A program made the translations under genes and the position numbers. From NCBI GenBank assembly GCA_020722285.1, contig DYLC01000005.1, forward strand, positions 1-33,924: a stretch of DNA of 33,924 nt, read 5' to 3'. Numbering within the stretch: position 1 is the stretch's first letter; each line of letters opens with the position of its first letter. The stretch comes from Desulfobulbus propionicus (GTDB lineage Bacteria > Desulfobacterota > Dissulfuribacteria > Dissulfuribacterales > DYLC01). Under the pieces are notes generated by a model. It did not search any database and was not told the origin of the DNA. It saw only the letters and a program-made list of their open reading frames with translations. Shown piece by piece: positions 1-7,477 of this stretch.

Positions 1-2
1 CT

Positions 3-143
3 TCCGCTAATATGGGCTCTGTGGATATTCAAAACTCTAATGTAAAGGGCACTGTATCCAATAAGGCAGACATCAAGAATGCCGCCAACATTGCTATAGG
101 CGCTGGCGCTTCCGCTGACATGGGTTCAGTTGTAATCAAGTAG
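3..143 (+). CDS. C-terminal end of a repeat-containing, probably secreted protein (36-aa repeat; 5' end outside window)
   Basis: Frame 3 translation SANMGSVDIQNSNVKGTVSNKADIKNAANIAIGAGASADMGSVVIK*; the SA[ND]MGSV.I motif recurs after 36 residues; stop TAG at 141-143. Confidence 0.75.
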   Translation, partial: SANMGSVDIQNSNVKGTVSNKADIKNAANIAIGAGASADMGSVVIK

Positions 144-180
144 TTTTACTGACACTATCTAAATATCAGTCAAATTGTCT

Positions 181-220
181 CGTGGTGGCTATCAAAAGAC
201 AGCCACCACGAAATTTTTTT
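181..220 (+). terminator. Rho-independent terminator
   Basis: Perfect 10-bp stem CGTGGTGGCT / AGCCACCACG with 10-nt loop (atcaaaagac), followed by AAATTTTTTT. Confidence 0.88.
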
Positions 221-230
221 GAGGTTCACA

Positions 231-614
231 ATGAAGATTTCTGTCTTTTTTTTCTCAGTTCTTTTGCTGTGTTTAATAGGTTTCTCTTTGTCTGCCATCG
301 GAGATGACTTGAATGATGGCATATCCAAATACACTGAAGAAGGTATTGGCAAAGACAATGACGTTTTTGAAAAAGATATCAATATCAAATACTTAAAAAT
401 GAAAGCTGCAGGCAAGTCATCGGCCGCAAAACAAAAAGCAGAGGCAGAAGAGCAGGAAAAGTTTGCTGAGATGTATAAAAAGGAAAGGGAAAAAGAGCTT
501 GAACAGCTTAAAAAGACACAGCAGGCGTCACAATCAAATAATTCAAACCCAGTCAATTCGATCAAGCAGGCGGGTGAAGTTCAATCTGCTGCCAGCAAAA
601 TGATACCAAGATAA
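231..614 (+). CDS. Small secreted protein with Lys/Glu-rich probable coiled coil
   Basis: ATG at 231 with upstream GAGG; N-terminal hydrophobic signal MKISVFFFSVLLLCLIGFSLSA; KKEREKELEQLKK-type charged region. Confidence 0.7.
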   Translation: MKISVFFFSVLLLCLIGFSLSAIGDDLNDGISKYTEEGIGKDNDVFEKDINIKYLKMKAAGKSSAAKQKAEAEEQEKFAEMYKKEREKELEQLKKTQQASQSNNSNPVNSIKQAGEVQSAASKMIPR

Positions 615-628
615 TAAATGGGGTAACT

Positions 629-943
629 ATGCAATATCACAAAGGCATGGCTATTAGTTTATTTGTATTTACAACCTGTGCATTTTCACTTGCAGCCTAT
701 GCAGACAACAAAATAATTTCCGGCGCAAAATCAGGTGATGTAATCAGTAATAAAAGTGTGGAGTTGCAGCCAGGTACAAAGGTAAAAGGCGATATCATTA
801 TCGTTCCTGACAAGAAAAGCAAACATGAAATAGAAGAGCAAGCTGCAATGGGGGAAGATGTGAACAGTGTCATACTTGGAAAAGGCAGCAAGGTAAAGGG
901 TGATGTCGTCATACTGCCTGACAAACCAAATTTGAAATGGTAA
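629..943 (+). CDS. Small secreted protein with two 37-residue-spaced beta-type repeats (GTKVKGDIIIVPDK / GSKVKGDVVILPDK)
   Basis: ATG at 629 preceded by GGGG; signal peptide ending AAYA; internal repeat SVELQPGTKVKGDIIIVPDKK / SVILGKGSKVKGDVVILPDKP. Confidence 0.75.
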   Translation: MQYHKGMAISLFVFTTCAFSLAAYADNKIISGAKSGDVISNKSVELQPGTKVKGDIIIVPDKKSKHEIEEQAAMGEDVNSVILGKGSKVKGDVVILPDKPNLKW

Positions 944-985
944 CCAGATAACATTTATATATTACAGAAAGGGTGGGATTATCTT

Positions 986-2428
986 ATGGCTTTTGTAAAA
1001 AAACTTAAAACAAAGACATCCTGGTGTCTCAAGGCGGTTTTGATAGGCTGTGCTTCTATGGCGCTGGTGTCATGCGAAGGCGATCCTGGCAAGGTAGAGG
1101 TAGAGCTAAAAGAGACTGCTGCCTATACCAAAATTACTTCCTACACCAAGGCGCTTAGAGATATAGGCATGATGTCAGAGATATATGGAACTGGAGCTCT
1201 AAGAATCCTTGCAAGCCCTATTGGAGACAACACAGGTTCCTCTATGCCAACAGGTGGAGAGATACCAAGGGATATAACAGAGATGATGAAGAGTGCTCTC
1301 AATGCCATTGGAGGCAATGTTCTCTACATCCCTTATGACCCATCCTTTATCCAAAACTCGATGGTTACAGGTTATTCAGCCTTTGAAGACAAGATAAGCC
1401 CTGATGTCGTGGTTACAGGAGGCATCACCGAGTTTGACAGAGGTCTTGAGACCCGCGGCAAGGGTACAGAGGCAGGATTCGAGGCTGACATAAATATCGG
1501 AAGCAATGCTCCTGTGTCAGGAAAGGTCGGATTTGACTATTCGGATGTGAACAAATCAGGGCTTGCAAGAATAACTTTAGACTTCAATCTGGTAAACTTC
1601 AGAACGATGGCCGGCATTCCAAGGATGAATGCAGTAAACAGCATTGAGGTACACAAGGCAATGGCCGAGAAGGAGCTTGGTGTCACCCTTTTTGGAGCCA
1701 ACTTTGGACGCCAAGGCTCCATAAAAAAGGTACAGGGTCGTCACGCAGCGGTCAGGCTTCTGGTGGAATTGAGCATGATCCAGGTAGTAGGAAAATACTC
1801 TGTGCTTCCTTACTGGAGGGTGTTGGGCGAGGATGCCCAGCCTGATGATGTCGTAACAGATGCATTTATTAAGGGGTATTACAAAATGGCCCCCGCAGAT
1901 CAAATAGCCGCTGTTCAGGAATGGCTGTTCCTGCATGGCAATGACATCCAGATCAATGGCACATTGGATGCTTTAACGATCTCTGCAATCCAGAGGTTCA
2001 ACCCGTCTTTTTCAGGCGCAAATGGGATGGTGGATGCTGATACTGCATCAAAGATTTATATGAGTATACCGATTGATAATAATGCTTATGGCAGACGGAT
2101 GATGCTTGCAAGTGGCACATATACAGCTCCTGCTTCGCTGCCTGCCGCCCCTGCACCGGAGTATGTCCCATCAGTAGCTGTAGCGCCTGCGCCAGCTCCT
2201 TCTGCACATGTCCCTGTGGAAGAAGCGCCTCCTGTGCAGGCAAAACCGCAGCAGGCGCCTATTGCAGCAGCTCCGCCGCCAACACCACAGCCCAAACCTG
2301 CACAGGCAGCAGCTCAACCGAGGCAACCTGTGTCAACAGTGGAAACTGCACAGGTCGGAGGCGTTAAGCGACAGACTACGAAGAGTAGCCGTTCTATTGG
2401 GCGGATGCTTGGCGATTCGGATTGGTAG
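986..2428 (+). CDS. CsgG/HfaB-like outer-membrane lipoprotein with C-terminal peptidoglycan-binding-like domain and Pro/Ala-rich tail
   Basis: Lipobox ALVSC|E; CsgG/HfaB-like region (ARITLDFNLVN...GRHAAVRLLVELSMIQVVGKYSVLPYWRVL); PG_binding_1-like VQEWLFLHGNDIQINGTLDALTISAIQRFNPSF...DADTASKIY; Pro/Ala-rich segment after that. Confidence 0.75.
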   Translation: MAFVKKLKTKTSWCLKAVLIGCASMALVSCEGDPGKVEVELKETAAYTKITSYTKALRDIGMMSEIYGTGALRILASPIGDNTGSSMPTGGEIPRDITEMMKSALNAIGGNVLYIPYDPSFIQNSMVTGYSAFEDKISPDVVVTGGITEFDRGLETRGKGTEAGFEADINIGSNAPVSGKVGFDYSDVNKSGLARITLDFNLVNFRTMAGIPRMNAVNSIEVHKAMAEKELGVTLFGANFGRQGSIKKVQGRHAAVRLLVELSMIQVVGKYSVLPYWRVLGEDAQPDDVVTDAFIKGYYKMAPADQIAAVQEWLFLHGNDIQINGTLDALTISAIQRFNPSFSGANGMVDADTASKIYMSIPIDNNAYGRRMMLASGTYTAPASLPAAPAPEYVPSVAVAPAPAPSAHVPVEEAPPVQAKPQQAPIAAAPPPTPQPKPAQAAAQPRQPVSTVETAQVGGVKRQTTKSSRSIGRMLGDSDW

Positions 2429-2430
2429 CC

Positions 2431-2961
2431 ATGAAAAAATACCTGCTTACAGTATCTTTTGTTAGTTTCAGCGCCATGCTTTTGTTTGACAATACCTCCT
2501 ATGCGGGCAACAAAAAAATGGTGGGGGACGAGGCAACCAGGCTGAATACTTTAAATAAAGAGATTGTAGCGTCACAACCTGACTTACCAATGGATGGGAA
2601 AGTCTATCTCTCAGGGAATGTCAAATACAAAAATGGCAAGCCTCATTTTGAGGGAACAAAAAAAATTATTAAAGGCAAAAAAGAAACGGCGACAGCCATA
2701 CCAAACAAAAATCCTTCTGCACCAGTGGAACTGATGGCTGTTGTCCCCAGGTTTGATGTGGAACTTGGGAGGACATTTGAGCAGATGTCAGACATTGTAG
2801 CTATCAAGGTCAAGCTTGGGAGCAGCGGGGGATTTAAAGGCGTTTCTGACGGCATTGTCGTTGACAGCGCACATTTTGATGTGGTTGGAATGAAACACAG
2901 CGGCATAAAAACCTGTATGGTCAAGGAGGAAAATATCTATGTTGGCGCACCGAAACCTTAA
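2431..2961 (+). CDS. Secreted protein of unknown function (CsgG-locus accessory)
   Basis: ATG at 2431, 2 nt after upstream stop; signal peptide MKKYLLTVSFVSFSAMLLFDNTSYA; mature N-terminus GNKKMV. Confidence 0.7.
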   Translation: MKKYLLTVSFVSFSAMLLFDNTSYAGNKKMVGDEATRLNTLNKEIVASQPDLPMDGKVYLSGNVKYKNGKPHFEGTKKIIKGKKETATAIPNKNPSAPVELMAVVPRFDVELGRTFEQMSDIVAIKVKLGSSGGFKGVSDGIVVDSAHFDVVGMKHSGIKTCMVKEENIYVGAPKP

Positions 2962-3682
2962 TATCTCTGTATTCCTGTTAGCCTTTTTTTTAGTGGCTGG
3001 ACTGGAAGGAATGGCATTGGCAGGCAACAAACGCATTATGAGCATCAACGCAGCCAGAGTGACTGCGGAAAGGGCACTTGTGGAAACTGTCTATGGACTT
3101 AAGCTCAGGGCTACTGAGGAGGTTCAGGATATGATTGCCACAAATTTTGAAGGAAAAACAGAATCAAAGACGTCTGCAATGATGAAGGGGGTCAAGTTCG
3201 AGGAAATGGTTTATGACCCCCAGAAGGATATAGCCAAGACTGTTGCGAGCGTCACTTTGACGGAAATTACGAATGTTAATGGTGATACCATACCACTTGG
3301 CAACAAAACATTCAGACGTGTAGGCTTTGGCACCTCATCTCCAGAGACAGCAGGCCCGCTTAAGGCAATGCGCGCTGCAGAAATTGACGCTTATAAGCAA
3401 CTAATGAAGCAGTTAGTGGGTTTTCAACTGGAAAGCCAGACAACAGTGGAAAACTACATGCTCACCTCTGATATCATCAGGACAAAGGTGATGGCGACCT
3501 TATTTATGGCGGAAATCTCTGAATATGGCTGGACAAAAGAAGGTGATGCCTATGTCAAGATGGTTCTCAACATAAAAGATGTGTCTGAAATGCTTGGGGA
3601 GAATCTTGTATCTGACAGCGAGACACTTGAGGTCGAAGGCTGGGGCGCACAGCAAGACGATTACAAAAAGGCTAAAAAATAG
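2939..3682 (+). CDS. Secreted LPP20-like protein with apparent internal duplication
   Basis: SD AAGGAGGAAAATATCTATG; signal peptide ending ALA; AMRAAEIDAYKQLMKQLVGFQLES... typical of LPP20/FlgP-like domains, with related N-terminal half INAARVTAERALVETVYGLKLRA. Confidence 0.7.
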   Translation: MLAHRNLNISVFLLAFFLVAGLEGMALAGNKRIMSINAARVTAERALVETVYGLKLRATEEVQDMIATNFEGKTESKTSAMMKGVKFEEMVYDPQKDIAKTVASVTLTEITNVNGDTIPLGNKTFRRVGFGTSSPETAGPLKAMRAAEIDAYKQLMKQLVGFQLESQTTVENYMLTSDIIRTKVMATLFMAEISEYGWTKEGDAYVKMVLNIKDVSEMLGENLVSDSETLEVEGWGAQQDDYKKAKK

Positions 3683-3694
3683 CGAGGTGGTTGT

Positions 3695-4009
3695 ATGAAC
3701 CAGGTCAGTCAGGAAAAAATCAAGATTTTTTTGTTAGGTGTTATAGCGTCCCTGTTGGTCATAATACTTCTCGGAGTGGCCGGAGGAAATCTGAATGAAG
3801 GAGCCTACTATGGTCCGCCAAACTATGGAAGATATCAGATAGCTTCATGGGGCACACAGCTTGGACCGAGCTCAGGGATTCTGGGAGTTTTTGTTGTGGA
3901 TACTGTTTCAGGAGAAACCAAAACTGTCTATAGCAGGATTTATGGACAGGAGGACAATGGGGTTACGCTAAGAAATGAACTCTATAAGCCATTTACTGCA
4001 ATTAAATAA
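3695..4009 (+). CDS. Small membrane-anchored protein of unknown function
   Basis: GAGGT upstream; single N-terminal TM IFLLGVIASLLVIILLGVAGG. Confidence 0.6.
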   Translation: MNQVSQEKIKIFLLGVIASLLVIILLGVAGGNLNEGAYYGPPNYGRYQIASWGTQLGPSSGILGVFVVDTVSGETKTVYSRIYGQEDNGVTLRNELYKPFTAIK

Positions 4010-4018
4010 GGTGTAATC

Positions 4019-4843
4019 ATGCTTAACAGTCTGTTATCCAAATTGTCATTAGGGGTTGCTATGACCAGTGTGTCATGGATGTTTGGGGTCTCTGGAGTAT
4101 ATGCTGACAGCATCGTCATCGGCGAACGAGGGATAGTGCTGGATTCCAGCAGTGGTTCTAAAGTGGTTGTAGGTAAAAATATAGGAAAAGTATCTTCCAA
4201 CGTGGACTCTATCTCCATCAATGGAGGCAAGGCAGTGACAGGCAGAATTTCCGGAGACTGTGAGGAGGGCAGTGGTAAAGTAAAAACAGAAACCCGTATA
4301 GTTTCTGGTTTTAAATCCATAAATGTGGAAGGCGCCTACGATCTTGTAATAACCGCAGGCAGTCCTTTTTCTCTGAAAATCACATCAGATGACAATCTCC
4401 TGCCCTTCATCAAAACCGCAGTGGAAAACGGGACACTAACTGTGACATCTTCAAGATCAATTTGCACTAAAGCTGACCTTAAAATTCAGGTAACAATGCC
4501 GGAATTAACTACTCTGACATCTGAAGGTTCTACAGATATAAACGTAATGGGCGTAAAGAACAAGAAGCTTAATCTCAATATAGGGGGATCTGGCACCCTT
4601 ACAGCAGCAGGCGAAACGCAGCAGCTTGAAATAAATGCATCAGGCTCTGTTGATATAACTGCGACTGAACTCAAGGCAAAGACTGTATTTGTAAAGATGG
4701 AAGGGGCTGGCGATGCAAAGGTCTCTGCATCGGATACCTTGAAAGTCAACCTGGAAGGCGCTGGCTCTGTATTGTACAAAGGAAAACCCCAAATCACCAA
4801 GACAATTGATGGGGTCGGTGAGGTTGAGCCTTTAACCGAGTAA
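4019..4843 (+). CDS. Secreted DUF2807-like (head GIN domain / putative autotransporter adhesin) protein
   Basis: SD AAGGTG; signal peptide to YA; FKSINVEGAYDLVITAGSPFSLKITSDDNLLPFIKTAVENGTLTV ... NIGGSGTLTAAG ... MEGAGDAKV ... LEGAGSVLYKG pattern. Confidence 0.7.
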   Translation: MLNSLLSKLSLGVAMTSVSWMFGVSGVYADSIVIGERGIVLDSSSGSKVVVGKNIGKVSSNVDSISINGGKAVTGRISGDCEEGSGKVKTETRIVSGFKSINVEGAYDLVITAGSPFSLKITSDDNLLPFIKTAVENGTLTVTSSRSICTKADLKIQVTMPELTTLTSEGSTDINVMGVKNKKLNLNIGGSGTLTAAGETQQLEINASGSVDITATELKAKTVFVKMEGAGDAKVSASDTLKVNLEGAGSVLYKGKPQITKTIDGVGEVEPLTE

Positions 4844-4845
4844 TA

Positions 4846-6357
4846 ATGTCAGATGATTTCAAAAACGCTGCCAATCACACTATGGCTGTGCAGTGTTGTC
4901 TCTTTTTCGCATTTCTTGTTATCAGTTTACTCTCTTACTCTTTACTCTTTGCATCAGTTAAAGATGCTGTCGTAAAAATTTATACAGTCTCAAACGCCTA
5001 TAACTATCATGAACCATGGCAAATGATGGGTCAAAAATCCAGTCATGGTTCTGGTTTCATTATTGAGGGAGAAAAAATTCTTACCAATGCCCATGTAGTA
5101 GCTTGGGCAACCTTTGTGCAGGTTCGACGCTCAGGTGAGGCAAAAAAATACACGGCAAAGGTGGAAGTAGTAGCTCATGAATGTGATCTTGCAGTTCTTT
5201 CTCTGGAAGACAAGAGTTTTTTCAATGGGATCACTCCTTTGAAAATATCATCTCTTCCCGAATTGCAGGATGAAGTTGTGGTTTATGGCTTTCCTGCCGG
5301 TGGTGACAAGTTAAGTCTTACAAAGGGTGTCGTTTCAAGAATAGAACACATTATCTACAGCCATAGCGGGGCCTACCTGCTGGCAGGCCAAATTGACGCA
5401 TCCATAAACAGTGGAAGCAGTGGCGGTCCTGTGCTGAAAGGCGAAGACGTTGTGGGAGTGGCGTTTCAGGGGATGCTGAGGAGTGGTTTTGAAAACGTAG
5501 GCTACATTATCCCTGCCCCGATAGTCAAACATTTTCTTAAAGACATCCAAAATGGCAAATATGACGGCACTCCTGAACTCGGGATATTCATGCAAAAAAT
5601 GGAAAATCCAGCTTTGCGCAAAAAATATGGGATGTCGGACATCGAAACAGGTGTTCTTATAAACAGAGTTTATCCTGACAGCCCGACTAAAGATAAAGTT
5701 CTTGTAGATGATGTTATCTTGAAAGTTGACGGTATCACTGTGGAAAACGACGGAACAGTTGAGTTTAGAAAGGGAGAGCGGACATTTCTTGGCCATCTCA
5801 TCCAGACAAAATACATCAATGATATAGTTACAATTGATCTCCTTAGAAATACTCAGAGAATTAAGGTTGATGTCAAACTGGAAAAACCAATTGGTTGTGA
5901 AAGGCTTGTACCCAATATGAAGTACGATATGCAACCGACTTATCTTATCTATGGAGGGTTGGTATTTACTCCGCTAACCCTGAATTATTTAAAAGAATAT
6001 GGAGATGAAAACGACTGGTCTGCCAGAGCACCTTCACATCTTGTGCATTATTATTTAAACGAAGAGCCTAAACAGGACAGGCGGAGTATAATAATCATCA
6101 GCAAGGTGCTGGCTGATGAGAGTAACATTGGGTATCATGCCTATCAGGACGGCGTGGTAGTAAAAATCAATGGCAGACATATCAATACAATAGATGATGT
6201 GGTCAAAGCACTATCGGAAAACAGCGGAAAATTTGTTGAAGTAGAAGATACAAAAGGCTATCGCCTGGTACTTGACAGACAGATGGCCATTGAGGCAAAA
6301 AATAACATACTCAAACGTTACAAGATTACAGCGGATCGTTCACTTGACCTGCTATAA
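4846..6357 (+). CDS. Deg/HtrA-type trypsin-like serine protease with PDZ-like regions (Deg9-like)
   Basis: Catalytic triad motifs TNAHVV, CDLAVL, INSGSSGGPV; PDZ-like GVLINRVYPDSPT...DVILKVDG; N-terminal TM anchor. Confidence 0.85.
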   Translation: MSDDFKNAANHTMAVQCCLFFAFLVISLLSYSLLFASVKDAVVKIYTVSNAYNYHEPWQMMGQKSSHGSGFIIEGEKILTNAHVVAWATFVQVRRSGEAKKYTAKVEVVAHECDLAVLSLEDKSFFNGITPLKISSLPELQDEVVVYGFPAGGDKLSLTKGVVSRIEHIIYSHSGAYLLAGQIDASINSGSSGGPVLKGEDVVGVAFQGMLRSGFENVGYIIPAPIVKHFLKDIQNGKYDGTPELGIFMQKMENPALRKKYGMSDIETGVLINRVYPDSPTKDKVLVDDVILKVDGITVENDGTVEFRKGERTFLGHLIQTKYINDIVTIDLLRNTQRIKVDVKLEKPIGCERLVPNMKYDMQPTYLIYGGLVFTPLTLNYLKEYGDENDWSARAPSHLVHYYLNEEPKQDRRSIIIISKVLADESNIGYHAYQDGVVVKINGRHINTIDDVVKALSENSGKFVEVEDTKGYRLVLDRQMAIEAKNNILKRYKITADRSLDLL

Positions 6358-7251
6358 GCAGGCGCTGGAAATGGTTTCTGAATCCTCAATAGCTGAAAGC
6401 GTTATCAATTCCCAAGCGCTGACATCCCGTTTTAACGCCTCCATCAAGGATTGATGCATTGTGTGCCCACTTTTATATGCGGTAATCTTTCCTATAATTG
6501 GATGCCCCAACAGATACATATCGCCTACGAGGTCAAGCGCCTTATGTCTTGCGAATTCATCAGGGTAGCGAAGACCTTCAGGATTCAAAATGCTATCATC
6601 TCCCACTACTACAGCATTTTCCAGAGAACCCCCTCTGGCAAGTCCATTTTTTTTGAGAAAATCAACTTCATGAAAAAAACCAAATGTCCTTGCCTTACTG
6701 ATTTGTTTTTCAAACAGACAGGGGGTCATCAAATCAACTGATATCTTTTGCTTTGATATAACTGGATGTTTGAAATCCACTTCAACGTCCAAAGCAAAAT
6801 GATCCCACGGTTCAATGGCGATACATTTGTCATCCTGAGTGATTTCTATTTTTTTAAGTATATTGATGTATTTTTTTTCTATATGCTGTCTTGACAAGCC
6901 AGTATTTTTTAAATACTGAATAAACGGATAAGCACTGCCATCCATTGCAGGAATTTCAGGGCCATCAATTTGCACCACAGCATTGTCTATTCCAGTGCTG
7001 AAAAATGCTGCCATGAGGTGCTCTACTGTCGATATCGTGCCTGCCTGTGTCCCAATGGTTGTAGCAAACCTGGTATCTTTTATCTGGTTTACGGAAGCTT
7101 GAAATAAAGCCATTGGATTTATATCAGTTCGGATAAAACGAATGCCGCTGTTTACAGCCGCAGGCTGAACAGTCACTTTTACATTGGCTCCAGAGTGAAG
7201 ACCAATTCCAGTAAACCTGACAGGAGATTTAATTGTCTGCTGAAAAATCAT
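6352..7251 (-). CDS. lpxC: UDP-3-O-acyl-N-acetylglucosamine deacetylase
   Basis: QQTIKSPVRFTGIGLHSGANVKVTVQPA, STVEHLMAAF, DGSAYPF, HKALDLVGDMYLLGHPIIG; start chosen at MIFQQ with GGTGAG upstream (ORF can extend to 7263). Confidence 0.93.
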   Translation of the reverse strand: MIFQQTIKSPVRFTGIGLHSGANVKVTVQPAAVNSGIRFIRTDINPMALFQASVNQIKDTRFATTIGTQAGTISTVEHLMAAFFSTGIDNAVVQIDGPEIPAMDGSAYPFIQYLKNTGLSRQHIEKKYINILKKIEITQDDKCIAIEPWDHFALDVEVDFKHPVISKQKISVDLMTPCLFEKQISKARTFGFFHEVDFLKKNGLARGGSLENAVVVGDDSILNPEGLRYPDEFARHKALDLVGDMYLLGHPIIGKITAYKSGHTMHQSLMEALKRDVSAWELITLSAIEDSETISSACL

Positions 7252-7415
7252 TAATCTCACCATAGCAAATTATTGATCGTGAATAAAATGTAATTTGCAT
7301 GGATAATGCCAAAATATGTCAAATCAATTTCTATAAAAAATTCTGATGGTTATCATTGGCTGGCCGATTTTGCATAGATATTGAGACGCAAAAGGCTCGT
7401 TCGAACAACAAAGCA

Positions 7416-7433
7416 AGAGACTTTTTTGTCTCT
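7416..7433. terminator. Small perfect hairpin downstream of era (possible terminator)
   Basis: AGAGAC-TTTTTT-GTCTCT; lies about 45 nt after the era stop on the minus strand; no clear T tract. Confidence 0.35.
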
Positions 7434-7477
7434 CAGGTAACAACCTGCATCACGTTGATCTCTCTACGTTGCTCTTC

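Noticed and set aside
170-565. 131-aa minus-strand ORF
   Set aside because: Antisense to the secreted coiled-coil gene with a proper SD and signal peptide; Ser/Phe-rich translation typical of a shadow ORF.
2086-2295. Gly/Ala-rich minus ORF and the + strand ORF 2208..2465
   Set aside because: Both are alternative frames of the Pro/Ala-rich tail of the CsgG-like protein; composition artefacts.
5335-5934. 199-aa minus-strand ORF
   Set aside because: Lies wholly inside the Deg-like protease gene; no recognisable domain.
7395-7405. GTTCGAA resembling a tRNA T-loop
   Set aside because: No flanking acceptor, D or anticodon stems could be assembled.
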